NCBI RefSeq assembly: GCF_042682785.1 | Contig: NZ_JBHUIB010000003.1 | Coordinates: 1,210,649-1,274,648 of the forward strand | Direction: 5' to 3' | DNA from: Thalassotalea_F euphylliae | Lineage (GTDB): Bacteria; Pseudomonadota; Gammaproteobacteria; Enterobacterales; Alteromonadaceae | Length of the DNA: 64,000 bases | Shown: positions 27,074 through 36,299 of the stretch, in pieces | Numbering within the stretch: the first letter of the stretch is position 1 | Layout of the letters: every line of letters begins with the position of its first letter | Made by a program: the position numbers and the translations under genes | Notes under the pieces: model-generated | The model's input: only the letters and a program-made list of their open reading frames with translations | Told to the model about the DNA's origin: nothing | Databases searched by the model: none

Positions 27074-27661
27074 ATGAAAAAAGTAGTATTCCCTCTCCTC
27101 CTTATGTTCAGTTTACTGTTCGCAAATGTATCAAAAGCCAACGTCATTTTGACGCTCGATACCCCCGCACAAGATGCAGCATTGGGTGATTTGGTCGCTG
27201 TGAGCCTTATGATTGATGGCTTAGGTGACGGTGTCCCCTTATCACTGTCTTCATTTGATGTGAACATTGCTTTTGACAGCAGTTCTTTATCATTTGCTGG
27301 CTATAACCTGTTTGGCGGCCTGGGTAACTTAGATTTTTTTGAGGCCTTTGACACAAGTTTTGGTGATCTGGGCGGTGGTCTTGTCAATATTTCGGAGATT
27401 AGTTTTCTGTCTAATGTTGACTTATGGAGCTTTCAACCAGGTAGCTTTGCTTTAGCTGAGCTATTTTTTACTGTTGACGCTGTTCCATCGGCAAGCAACG
27501 TCTCAATAGACGGTGCTGTACTGTTTGACGTCAACGGAGATCTAATCAACATAACAGGCGTTAATAACACCTCTATTACAGCGGTTCCTAACCCAGCTAT
27601 GTCCATGCTAATGGGGCTTGGCTTGCTCGTTTTACTCACTAGGAAAAAGATGGGGCACTAG
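27074..27661 (+). CDS. secreted cohesin-like protein with PEP-CTERM-type C-terminal anchor
   Basis: 195 residues. Signal peptide 1-22 (cleavage near SKA). Residues about 23-160 match the cohesin layout: a GD-V-V first strand, SSFDVNIAFDSSSLSFAGY in the second block, and a closing LAELFFTV strand. The end has the sorting-signal pattern VPNPA, a hydrophobic helix and RKK, i.e. a PEP-CTERM variant with PNP in place of PEP. Exosortase would cleave and attach it; none is encoded here. The next gene, 115 bases on, ends in a dockerin-like module, so the two may bind each other. No catalytic residues are seen. Confidence 0.75.
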   Translation: MKKVVFPLLLMFSLLFANVSKANVILTLDTPAQDAALGDLVAVSLMIDGLGDGVPLSLSSFDVNIAFDSSSLSFAGYNLFGGLGNLDFFEAFDTSFGDLGGGLVNISEISFLSNVDLWSFQPGSFALAELFFTVDAVPSASNVSIDGAVLFDVNGDLINITGVNNTSITAVPNPAMSMLMGLGLLVLLTRKKMGH

Positions 27662-27776
27662 CACCTCACAAACAAACATTATAGTAAGAATACTATAAAC
27701 CTCCCTTTAAGATTGCAGTCGTTGTTTAGAGAGTTTTGGGATTTATACATTTCAAATTCTATATAAGGAAATTCGC

Positions 27777-30700
27777 ATGCAACACGTTGTAAAACTTGCA
27801 GTAATAGTGTGTTTAACCTTAAACACATCTATGGCTTTCGCCGAAAAAACCAAAGGGGCTCAAAAGCTCATTGCCGACACCAATGGTCGCGCAAAAATCA
27901 CGACAGACAAGGCCTCTGGCTTGGCTAAATTTATTCGTTTAACACCAAATTCACAGCTAGGGCCAGTTAAGTCACAACCGAAAAACCAAACTCGGAGTAA
28001 AAGTACTGTTGTACACGCAGCAGAAACGCAATCTGTTTCATTCCTTAAGGAATACGGCAGCGCGTTTGGCATAAGTAACGTCGATACTGAATTGACGTTA
28101 GTACAAACCAACCAAGATAAGCTCGGTTCTTCACACAGTATTTTTAAGCAAAACTACAAAGGCATTCCCGTATTCGCTGGGGAATTACGAGCTCACTTTA
28201 ATCGCAACGGCGAAATGATAGCGGTCAACGGTAATTTCATCGCTGACATTAAAGTGACCACCAAGCCGGTTATTACGTCAGAGCAAGCTGCCAATATTGC
28301 GTTTCGCAAGGTGGAGCAAGATCCAACGAAGGACGTAGTAACAGACCAAAGAAACAAAGAGGAAAAGCTAGGTACACCAGAAGCTTTATTCTCTAACTCG
28401 GTAACACTTATGGTGTTTAGAGCAGGTCTTATTAAAGGCACACCAGGTAGAGACCACCTTACCTATGAAGTTGAAGTCGTAAATAGCGTAGGTAACGTCA
28501 GAGAATTTGTTTATGTTGATGCAATCAATGGCGACATTGTGGACCAAATTACCGGTATTCATGATGCACTTGATAGACGTGCCTTTGATGCCGAAGGAGC
28601 ACCTCACCCTGGTCCAAATTATGACACCAACCCATTTTGGGTAGAAGGTGATCCCCTCCCTACTTCAAGCACTGAAGCCGACAATATGATTTACGCTTCT
28701 GCTGAAACCTACTCGCTTTTCGACTTGGCGTTTGGCAGAGATTCATTTGACGGTGCAGGAGCGACGATGGATGCGATTTTCAATCGCGGTGACTCTTGTC
28801 CAAATGCATCTTGGAACGGCGTTTATATTTCATTCTGTCCTGGTGTTACCAGTGATGATGTAACGGCACATGAATGGGCTCACGCATATACGCAGTATAC
28901 AAATAACCTCATCTACCAATGGCAGTCAGGTGCGTTGAATGAAGCCTATTCAGACATTTGGGGTGAAGTTGTTGATTTGCTTAATGGCCGTGATGACTTA
29001 AATGCGCCAGACAGTTTGCGCAGTGATGGTAGCTGTTCAATTCAAGGTAACGGTACCCCTAGCGTTGACAACAGCGTTCGCTGGTTAATGGGTGAAGATA
29101 CGTCTGGTTTTGGTGGTGCTATTCGCGATATGTGGAACCCTACTTGTTATGGCCATCCGGGTAAGGTCACTGACAACGAATATTGGTGTGGTACAGGTGA
29201 CAATGGTGGTGTTCATATTAATTCAGGTGTTCCCAATCATGCATTTGCTCTAATGGTCGATGGTGGCACTTATAATGGTGTCACTGCCGCCGGTTTAGGT
29301 CTTGTAAAATCAGCCCATATTCATTGGGCAGCACAAAATATTTTAACCCCGTCTAGCAACTTTATCGATCATGCCGATGCACTTGAAACAGCGTGTAGCG
29401 CACTTGTGGGCGTTAATCTAAGTGGCTTAGAGGATGGTTTACCAACAGGCGAAATCATTTCAGTCGCTGACTGTGGACAAGTGACCGACATTATCGCTGC
29501 AGTAGAGCTAAGAACGCCACCAACGCAATGTGGTTTCGAACCATTACTCTCTGCGGATGCGCCAGCGCTTTGTGAAGCTAAAGGCCAAGTCCAAACATTC
29601 TTTAGTGAAGATTTCGAAACGAATGCTATTCCGTCTGGTTGGACTGCAAGTTCACACGACGTTGCTAATCCATCCACCTTTGATAGTCCTGGCTGGTCAG
29701 TCATTGATAACCTACCTTTCGGTGCAAACGGTAATTATGCGGCATTTGCGCCTAACCTAATTGCTGGTAACTGTGGCGCCGATACAGAAGCCGGTGTAAT
29801 CAACTTAGACAGCCCAGTCATTGAACTTCCTGAAGGTGTTGTACCAAATGTCGCGTTCGACCACTGGGTGGCTACAGAAACAGGCTGGGACGGCGGTAAC
29901 CTCAAAGTCAGTGTGAATGGTGGTCCGTTCGTATTAGTACCAGCATCAGCCTACACCTTTAATAGCTACAATGGTGTCGTCAATAACAGTGATAATCCAC
30001 TATCAGGTGAACAAGCCTTTACTGGCACCGATGGTGGCAGTGTGAGTGGTAGCTGGGGCCAATCTCAAGTTAACTTATATGGTTTAGCACTTCCAGGTGA
30101 CAGCGTTCAGCTGCGTTTTGATTTTGGAACCGATGGCTGTAATGGTGTTGCTGGCTGGTACGTTGACAATGTAGAAGCCTACTCTTGTTCAGCTGAACCA
30201 CTACCCATTTGTGGCGATGGAGAGTTAAATGCTGCTGAGATGTGTGATGATGGCAACCAAGTATCTGGCGATGGATGTTCTGCAAGTTGTCAGGTAGAAA
30301 GTGGCTTCTCATGTTCGGTACCAACTAGCCCAACCAACAGCACAAATGTTGTAGGTGATTGGAGCTTTGAAGCAGGCGTTCCTAACCCTAACTGGCAACC
30401 AAGTTCAACATTTACCGGCCTAGAAGGCTTCCCTATTTGTGGCCCTGGCAATGGTTGTCCTGCAGTTCCAACTAAATCGGGCAGCTGGGTTGTATGGATA
30501 GGTGGTTTGCCTAACGGCGTCACCAGTTATGTGACCCAAGAGGTAACTATACCACCTGCAGCTACAGAATTGACTGTAAACACCTTACGCGGTCTGTGTG
30601 ACGCACCAGATGACTTTATTGAAGTCACTATTGATGGAAATGTTATTGGCACCGTGGTTTGTGACACAACAGAAGGAAGCTACGTTGAGCAGTCTTTCCC

Positions 30701-31580
30701 TGTTTCCCCTTATAATGACGGCCAAGTTCATACCTTAGCTATAGGTGGAACAGTAGGCGGTACCAACGGTACTCACTCAAACTTCTTTGTTGATGACGTT
30801 GCTATAGAAGACAATACACCGAAGCCTGGTATGCCTAGTGTCTGTACCCCTGTCGCCTCTGAAATAGCGTGTAATGCCGAGCCTGTTGGATTTGACGATG
30901 GTCTGTCACCAGACTGGACAGTGATTGACAATGCAGGAACAGGCATTGTGTGGTCGAATGTTGCAGGTTCAGGTATTGGTGGAAACTACACGGGTGGTGA
31001 TGGTGATGCAGCTACAGCAAATAGTGATGCTACACCGGGTGAATTCGATACTGAATTACACTCAAACTCATTTAGCCTAGCCGGCTGGGATGGCGTTACA
31101 TTGCAATACCTTGTTGATTACCAGAATCTAGCAGCGTCAGATTTCTTAAATCTCGACATCAGTACAGATGGTGGCAACAACTGGACCAATGTACTAAGTT
31201 GGAATGAAGATCACCCTGCTGGCGGCTTGTTCAATACGAACGGAGAAATAGTCTCTGTCGACTTATCTCATTTCTCCGGTGCTGATGACGTGAAACTTCG
31301 TTGGCATTACTTTGATCCAAATACAGGCGATTGGGATTGGTATGCACAAATTGACGATGTATCACTTACTTGTGATAACGAGCCACAAGTGCAGCGATGT
31401 GATGTTAATCTAGATACCTTTGTTGATAGAATTGATATTGGCCTCATCAGTGCGGCACGTAATCAGCCTGCACAACCAGGAGACCCTCGCGATTACGACG
31501 AAGATGGCATTATTAGCTTAGCGGACGCTCGCCAATGTGTTCAGCTTTGTACATTGCCAGGTTGTGCACCACAGCCGTAA
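27777..31580 (+). CDS. secreted M4 (thermolysin-family) metalloprotease with C-terminal dockerin-like module
   Basis: 1267 residues. Signal peptide 1-22, FTP/PepSY propeptide (about 80-260), M4 catalytic domain (about 265-560) with HEWAH (zinc ligands H365, H369; base E366), third ligand E389 in LNEAYSD and active-site H480 in GVHINSG. Then a jelly-roll-like domain (about 608-810), a Cys-rich DUF4215-type repeat (811-846), two more beta-sandwich domains, the last ending in DDVSLTC, and from C1208 a dockerin-like pair of calcium loops (DVNLDTFVDRID and DYDEDGIISLAD). AAGGA lies 8 bases before ATG 27777. A strong terminator follows. Likely degrades environmental protein at the cell surface or in the medium. 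Confidence 0.88.
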   Translation: MQHVVKLAVIVCLTLNTSMAFAEKTKGAQKLIADTNGRAKITTDKASGLAKFIRLTPNSQLGPVKSQPKNQTRSKSTVVHAAETQSVSFLKEYGSAFGISNVDTELTLVQTNQDKLGSSHSIFKQNYKGIPVFAGELRAHFNRNGEMIAVNGNFIADIKVTTKPVITSEQAANIAFRKVEQDPTKDVVTDQRNKEEKLGTPEALFSNSVTLMVFRAGLIKGTPGRDHLTYEVEVVNSVGNVREFVYVDAINGDIVDQITGIHDALDRRAFDAEGAPHPGPNYDTNPFWVEGDPLPTSSTEADNMIYASAETYSLFDLAFGRDSFDGAGATMDAIFNRGDSCPNASWNGVYISFCPGVTSDDVTAHEWAHAYTQYTNNLIYQWQSGALNEAYSDIWGEVVDLLNGRDDLNAPDSLRSDGSCSIQGNGTPSVDNSVRWLMGEDTSGFGGAIRDMWNPTCYGHPGKVTDNEYWCGTGDNGGVHINSGVPNHAFALMVDGGTYNGVTAAGLGLVKSAHIHWAAQNILTPSSNFIDHADALETACSALVGVNLSGLEDGLPTGEIISVADCGQVTDIIAAVELRTPPTQCGFEPLLSADAPALCEAKGQVQTFFSEDFETNAIPSGWTASSHDVANPSTFDSPGWSVIDNLPFGANGNYAAFAPNLIAGNCGADTEAGVINLDSPVIELPEGVVPNVAFDHWVATETGWDGGNLKVSVNGGPFVLVPASAYTFNSYNGVVNNSDNPLSGEQAFTGTDGGSVSGSWGQSQVNLYGLALPGDSVQLRFDFGTDGCNGVAGWYVDNVEAYSCSAEPLPICGDGELNAAEMCDDGNQVSGDGCSASCQVESGFSCSVPTSPTNSTNVVGDWSFEAGVPNPNWQPSSTFTGLEGFPICGPGNGCPAVPTKSGSWVVWIGGLPNGVTSYVTQEVTIPPAATELTVNTLRGLCDAPDDFIEVTIDGNVIGTVVCDTTEGSYVEQSFPVSPYNDGQVHTLAIGGTVGGTNGTHSNFFVDDVAIEDNTPKPGMPSVCTPVASEIACNAEPVGFDDGLSPDWTVIDNAGTGIVWSNVAGSGIGGNYTGGDGDAATANSDATPGEFDTELHSNSFSLAGWDGVTLQYLVDYQNLAASDFLNLDISTDGGNNWTNVLSWNEDHPAGGLFNTNGEIVSVDLSHFSGADDVKLRWHYFDPNTGDWDWYAQIDDVSLTCDNEPQVQRCDVNLDTFVDRIDIGLISAARNQPAQPGDPRDYDEDGIISLADARQCVQLCTLPGCAPQP

Positions 31581-31612
31581 CGCTAGTCCATTTTCACTAG
31601 CATGTTAGTATC

Positions 31613-31643
31613 GTAAGCTCGGCAAATGCCGAGCTTACTTTTT
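31613..31643 (+). terminator. strong intrinsic terminator after the M4 protease
   Basis: GTAAGCTCGGC (31613-31623), loop AAAT, GCCGAGCTTAC (31628-31638), then five T. Confidence 0.93.
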
Positions 31644-31667
31644 GGTGGTCAACAGAGAGAATATTAT

Positions 31668-32123
31668 ATGTTTGGTTTTAGGTTTCTTTACATCGCCTGT
31701 ATTTTACTCACGGGTTGCATGACTAGCAGCCCCTCTCAAAGTGCAACAAAAGCTCCCTCACAACCTTTACCGGACGCAAAAATTAATGGCTCTAGTTATG
31801 CCTCTACTTCCTCATCAACCCTTACCTTCATGGCATCAGAAACGGCTCAGTTTGAATCGCTAACGCTCAGTGTCGTAAATATTGAAGATTCCAGGTGCCC
31901 TACAGGCACTGCATGTATTTGGGCAGGGCAAATGATTGTTACCCTTGCAGTTAACAATGAACTTAACGAAAAACGACAAATAGATTTATTGACGAAGCGA
32001 GAACCTAAACCAATATCTGCACTCGGCTACACATTTTCCCTGCTAGACATTACTCCTTATCCTAAAGAAGGCCAAAGCATCCAACGTAGCGATCAAAAAG
32101 TTACGCTACATATTGAGAAGTAG
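31668..32123 (+). CDS. small lipoprotein with SRCPTGTACIWAG motif
   Basis: 151 residues from ATG 31668, chosen because GAGAGA lies 8 bases upstream and the product begins with a proper lipoprotein signal (lipobox LTGC); an upstream in-frame ATG lies inside the terminator and is rejected. The mature part contains DSRCPTGTACIWAG, a two-cysteine motif I recall from a widespread family of unnamed bacterial lipoproteins, followed by a beta-rich region. Function unknown. It stands alone between a terminator and the next gene. Confidence 0.75.
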   Translation: MFGFRFLYIACILLTGCMTSSPSQSATKAPSQPLPDAKINGSSYASTSSSTLTFMASETAQFESLTLSVVNIEDSRCPTGTACIWAGQMIVTLAVNNELNEKRQIDLLTKREPKPISALGYTFSLLDITPYPKEGQSIQRSDQKVTLHIEK

Positions 32124-32256
32124 CTTATTGATATTGATTAATTTTTGCTGAAAGTCTTATCCAAAGAGTTTACAGTAAACATTCGCTATAGATGAGTTAT
32201 GAATTGAGTTAAAAGGTTCTACTACTCTATTACATTCCCTTTAGGTAGGTTTTGTA

Positions 32257-33012
32257 TTGAAACATTGCATCGGCAAGTTATTTATCATTGTTTCCCTCGT
32301 TTTTCATATCAGCAGTTTCGCACATACGTGTGAAAAAACACTTACGGTGAGTGCCGCAACCAACTGGCCACCACTATCCTCTTTAGAAAACAACAGATAC
32401 CAAGGGCTAGATATTGAAATTTTGGAATACGTTTTAACGAAAGCTCACTATTGTTGGACGTATGTTGCGTATCCTTCATCGAGCCGAGCATTTAACGAGC
32501 TAAGCAAAGGTCATGTCGATGTGATATTTGCTGCTAGCTACAATGAAAAGCGTGCATCTTATGCCAAATTCACGACGCCGTATCGATATGAAATTATGCA
32601 GCTGTTCACACATGCAGATATAGCCGAGAATGCGCCGCTTTCAAAACAAAGCACCATCGCCATCAATCGAGGCAGTTATTACGGTGCAAATTTTGAGAAA
32701 TATAGAGCCGAATGCCCGTCCTGTGTTGTAGAAACCAACTTAGTTTCCGAAAGACTTAACTTAGTAAAACTAAAAAGAGTGGATTTTGCAGTTGAAGAAT
32801 TGCTTTCAGGTAACCATCTTATAAACAAACAAGGCATTTCAGCGCTGGTAAGAGCAACAAATACCACGGTGAACAGCAATCCTGTTCACTTGATGCTTAA
32901 TCCTCAAATATTTAATGAGGAAGAACTGGCAAAACTAAATCGCGCCATTGAACAAAGCGATTCAAAAATAGTAGAACTGGTTGAAAAATATCACAACCAA
33001 AGTCTGCGATAG
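32257..33012 (+). CDS. periplasmic solute-binding protein (family 3)
   Basis: 251 residues from a TTG start with AGGTAGG about 8 bases upstream. Signal peptide about 1-22 (ending SSFAH). The pattern TVSAATNWPPLSSLENNRYQGLDIEILEYV and the VDVIFAASYNEKRASYAKFTTPY block are classic for family 3 amino-acid-type binding proteins. No transporter genes are adjacent, as with the binding protein at 7801; such orphan copies are common in Alteromonadales. Ligand unknown. Confidence 0.8.
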   Translation: MKHCIGKLFIIVSLVFHISSFAHTCEKTLTVSAATNWPPLSSLENNRYQGLDIEILEYVLTKAHYCWTYVAYPSSSRAFNELSKGHVDVIFAASYNEKRASYAKFTTPYRYEIMQLFTHADIAENAPLSKQSTIAINRGSYYGANFEKYRAECPSCVVETNLVSERLNLVKLKRVDFAVEELLSGNHLINKQGISALVRATNTTVNSNPVHLMLNPQIFNEEELAKLNRAIEQSDSKIVELVEKYHNQSLR

Positions 33013-33020
33013 AAAACATC

Positions 33021-33039
33021 ATTCCGACAGTGTCGGAAT
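33021..33039. repeat. perfect short inverted repeat between binding protein and glyoxalase
   Basis: ATTCCGACA and TGTCGGAAT flank a single base. A six-T run follows 8 bases later, so it may end the upstream transcript, or it may be an operator for the gene at 33093. Confidence 0.4.
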
Positions 33040-33092
33040 TAGCTATATTTTTTAAGCTAGCAAGCTTATGAAGAAATGAATCAGAGGGCATT

Positions 33093-33509
33093 ATGAAACT
33101 TTTACACACTATGGTTCGCGTACTCGATGTTGACGCGTCTCTACACTTTTACTGTGATTTATTGGGATTAGAGCAGACCTCTCGCCGAGATTTCGAAGAA
33201 GGTCGTTTTTCATTGATTTTTTTGAAAGCACCACAAAGTGAACACGAAATAGAGTTAACCTGGAACTGGGATCAAAAGGAAGCTTATACGGATGGTCGTA
33301 ATTTTGGCCATATTGCTATGCGAGTAGAGAACATCTATGAAACGTGCCAAAAGCTTATGGATGCTGGCGTTGTAATAAATCGTCCACCACGCGACGGTCA
33401 CATGGCATTTGTTCGTTCTCCCGATGGCATCTCTATCGAGCTGCTGCAAGAAGGTTACCTGGAACCACAAGAACCTTGGAAAAGCATGGAAAACACTGGT
33501 AGCTGGTAG
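33093..33509 (+). CDS. gloA: glyoxalase I-type lactoylglutathione lyase
   Basis: 138 residues of the vicinal-oxygen-chelate fold. The metal ligands of glyoxalase I are all visible: H5 (LLHTMVRV), E54 (IELTW), H73 (FGHIAM) and E116 (SIELLQ). It converts the methylglyoxal-glutathione adduct to S-lactoylglutathione in the cytoplasm. The usual length is about 135. The last codons lie in a 7-bp tandem repeat that continues past the stop. It stands alone, ended by a bidirectional terminator. Confidence 0.88.
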   Translation: MKLLHTMVRVLDVDASLHFYCDLLGLEQTSRRDFEEGRFSLIFLKAPQSEHEIELTWNWDQKEAYTDGRNFGHIAMRVENIYETCQKLMDAGVVINRPPRDGHMAFVRSPDGISIELLQEGYLEPQEPWKSMENTGSW

Positions 33510-33531
33510 CTGGTAGCTGGTAGCTGGTAGC
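33497..33531 (+). repeat. five tandem copies of CTGGTAG across the gloA stop codon
   Basis: Five exact head-to-tail copies of a 7-bp unit, starting four codons before the stop and ending 22 bases after it. The in-frame TAG falls within the second copy. Confidence 0.95.
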
Positions 33532-33563
33532 CTAAAATTTTCAGGCTTAAACAAAGCTAGTGT

Positions 33564-33590
33564 AAAAAGGAAGCATACGCTTCCTTTTTT
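33564..33590. terminator. bidirectional intrinsic terminator between gloA and the aminotransferase
   Basis: AAAAAGGAAGC (33564-33574), loop ATAC, GCTTCCTTTTT (33579-33589). Flanking A and T runs serve both converging genes. Confidence 0.9.
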
Positions 33591-33654
33591 AATGCAATAA
33601 AAGCTATTGCTATGGTTAGTTCATCGAAGCTTGGGCATTAATGCAGCGCAAATT

Positions 33655-34779
33655 TTACGTATTCTGCATCGCTTCTTGTAACGCGGTTAAACATAGCGCC
33701 ACATTCTCTTTTCTTGCTGCATAACCCATTAATCCAATACGCCATGCTTTCCCAGCAAATTGCCCTAATCCCGCACCAATCTCTAAATTAAACTCATTAA
33801 GCAAATAACTGCGTATTTTCGCATCGTCAAATTGCTCAGGAATAGTAACCGCATTTAACTGTGGCAAGCGCTCAGCTGCTGGAACGATAAAGTGAAGATC
33901 TAACGCTTCAAGACCTGTCGCTAACAGATCATGCATACGCTGATGCCGACGCCAGCTATTTTCTAAACCTTCTTGGTGAAGCATCACTAGCGATTCATGC
34001 AGCGCATATAGAGAGTTTACTGGCGCCGTATGGTGGTATGCGCGTTTTCCGTCGCCAGACCAATATCCCATCACCAAAGATTGATCCAAAAACCAACTTT
34101 GAACCGGCACATTTCTCGCTTTTAATTTATCAATGGCCTTGTCGCTGAAACTAATTGGCGAGATACCTGGTACACACGACAAGCATTTTTGACTACCAGA
34201 ATAAATCGCGTCTATTCCCCACTCATCAACTTTTAATTCAATACCACCAAGTGACGTTACTGCATCAACAATTGTTAAACAGTCATACTGTTGGGCGATT
34301 TGGCATAATGTCTTAGCATCTGATTTAGCACCTGTTGATGTTTCCGCATGCACAAAAGCAACAACCGTCGCATCACTGTGTTGCTTTAACGCATCTTCCA
34401 ATTGCTGTGGGTCAACCGCTCTGCCCCACTCACCATCAACCACTACCAGCTCTGCGCCAATGCGTTGCACGTTTTCTATCATGCGGGCGCCAAACACACC
34501 GTTGCGGCAAACAACCACTTTGTCTTCTGCAGATACTAAATTCACAAAACACGCTTCCATACCGGCTGAGCCTGGTGCGGATAAAGCGATAGTATATTCA
34601 TTCTGTGTTTGAAAAGCGTATTGAAGGAGACCTTTAACCTCATCCATCATGGTAATGAATTGCGGATCCAAATGGCCGATGGTTGGTCTTGCCAAAGCAG
34701 ACAATACGCGCGCGCTAACGTCTGACGGACCTGGTCCCATTAGCGTGCGCTGTGGTGGAATAAATGAAGAATAGCTCAT
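33655..34779 (-). CDS. class V aminotransferase, alanine-glyoxylate/serine-pyruvate type
   Basis: 374 residues. The opening PPQRTLMGPGPSDVSARVL is characteristic of the AGXT family. The PLP lysine is K198 in YSGSQKCLS, preceded by the VDAVTSLGG aspartate block, and the WRIGLMGYAAR segment lies near the C terminus. It transfers an amino group from alanine or serine to glyoxylate; the precise donor cannot be read from sequence. Single gene, divergent from the M28 peptidase. Confidence 0.88.
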   Translation of the reverse strand: MSYSSFIPPQRTLMGPGPSDVSARVLSALARPTIGHLDPQFITMMDEVKGLLQYAFQTQNEYTIALSAPGSAGMEACFVNLVSAEDKVVVCRNGVFGARMIENVQRIGAELVVVDGEWGRAVDPQQLEDALKQHSDATVVAFVHAETSTGAKSDAKTLCQIAQQYDCLTIVDAVTSLGGIELKVDEWGIDAIYSGSQKCLSCVPGISPISFSDKAIDKLKARNVPVQSWFLDQSLVMGYWSGDGKRAYHHTAPVNSLYALHESLVMLHQEGLENSWRRHQRMHDLLATGLEALDLHFIVPAAERLPQLNAVTIPEQFDDAKIRSYLLNEFNLEIGAGLGQFAGKAWRIGLMGYAARKENVALCLTALQEAMQNT

Positions 34780-34979
34780 ATCAGTTTCTCTTAAGCTTTG
34801 TGGCTATTAGCGTTTTAGCGAACTCTACCATGAAGACAATCATCACATAAATTAATCATAGCTATACAAGCTATCAACCAAATTTATACTAAATATCAGA
34901 ATAATTGCGCTCACCTCTTGTCGGCTACCCGCAAAATAAGGACAATGGCATTATCTACAGGAAGAGAAAAGAATAATAA

Positions 34980-36299
34980 ATGCGTAAACGTTCACTCGTC
35001 TCTTTTATCGCTGCCCAGTGTATTGCAATGTCCGCTGTCGCAGCCACTATCCCGCTTAAATCCATTGAACAAGATATCACTGTCCTCGCTGGTGATGAAT
35101 TCAAAGGTCGTAAAGTATACACACCTGAATTAGATCTCGCTGCTGACTACATCGCCAGCCGCTTTAAATCTATTGGGTTGAAACCGTTTAAAGGAAGTTT
35201 CAAACAAAACTTTTCTATTTTCTTTATTACGCCTTCTAACGCCACATTAAAAATTAATGGCGTTGATATTGCGCCTGAAAAAATTGCGTTGGCAACAACC
35301 AGCAGAAGCTTTGACTGGGATGAAGAAAGTGATGTTACACAACACCTTGTTGGAGAAAATGACGACTTACGTAAAGTCCTCGCAAAATTAAACCTGCAAG
35401 GCGGTGACCACTTTGTTGTCGTGCACCACAAGCATGAAGAATTGTTCAAACGCTACAAGCAACATTTCGAACGCGGTTTAACCAAACTTGACGACGGTAA
35501 CACTGGTACAGTGATGATGGCACTGAACAACAGTAGCACGGTCAAGAATTTTAGCGCACACGGCCAATCAAGCATTTCTAATAAAGCGCTGTCGAACGTG
35601 GTTGGTGTTCTACCTGGTGCAACCAAACCGCAAGATGTCGTGCTTTACACGGCACACTATGATCACTTGGGCACAAAACTTACCAAAGGTCAGACTGAAG
35701 ACGGCGACATTATTTATAACGGCGCTGACGACAATGCTTCAGGCGTTGCTGGTGTGATTAACCTTGCACAATATTTTGCGCAAAAGCGCAACAACGCTCG
35801 CACATTAATGTTTGTTGCATTCACAGCGGAAGAAGTGGGCGGTTATGGCTCTAAATATTTTTCAGACCACGTACCGGCAGACAATGTTACCGCTATGGTT
35901 AACTTAGAAATGATTGGCAAAGAGTCTAAGTTTGGCCCAGGGAAGCTTTGGATGACAGGTAAAGAGCGCTCCTCACTTGGCGACATTATGAACCAAGCTC
36001 TAAGAGGTAAAGCGAGTCCGATTCAGCCAGATCCTTACCCATTACAGCGACTATTTTATCGCTCTGACAATGCGACACTTGCACGTTTAGGCGTACCTGC
36101 TCATAGCTTTAGTACAGTACAGCTTGAAACTGACAGGCACTACCATTCAGTCACTGATGAAGCAGGTACCATTAATCTGACATCGTTAAAGCAAGTGCTG
36201 GAAACACTTGCTGAAGGCTCTCAAACACTCGTGAACGGCACGGCAACGCCTACGCGTGTTGACACCAGTAAGGTTACCGCAGACGGTAAAATTTTCTAA
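34980..36299 (+). CDS. secreted M28-family zinc aminopeptidase
   Basis: 439 residues, signal peptide 1-22 (AVA-AT). The co-catalytic metal site of M28 is complete: H226 and D228 in AHYDHLG, D250/D251 in GADDNASG, E284/E285 in TAEEVGG, E310 in NLEMIG, and the late histidine in RHYHSVTDE. It releases N-terminal residues from peptides in the periplasm or outside. Its stop overlaps the panE-like start by one base (TAATG), so the two are translated together although their roles seem unrelated. Confidence 0.9.
   Translation: MRKRSLVSFIAAQCIAMSAVAATIPLKSIEQDITVLAGDEFKGRKVYTPELDLAADYIASRFKSIGLKPFKGSFKQNFSIFFITPSNATLKINGVDIAPEKIALATTSRSFDWDEESDVTQHLVGENDDLRKVLAKLNLQGGDHFVVVHHKHEELFKRYKQHFERGLTKLDDGNTGTVMMALNNSSTVKNFSAHGQSSISNKALSNVVGVLPGATKPQDVVLYTAHYDHLGTKLTKGQTEDGDIIYNGADDNASGVAGVINLAQYFAQKRNNARTLMFVAFTAEEVGGYGSKYFSDHVPADNVTAMVNLEMIGKESKFGPGKLWMTGKERSSLGDIMNQALRGKASPIQPDPYPLQRLFYRSDNATLARLGVPAHSFSTVQLETDRHYHSVTDEAGTINLTSLKQVLETLAEGSQTLVNGTATPTRVDTSKVTADGKIF

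Noticed and set aside
34918..35133. 71-residue plus-strand frame overlapping the M28 peptidase start
   Set aside because: It is out of frame with a well-supported exported peptidase and lacks any motif.
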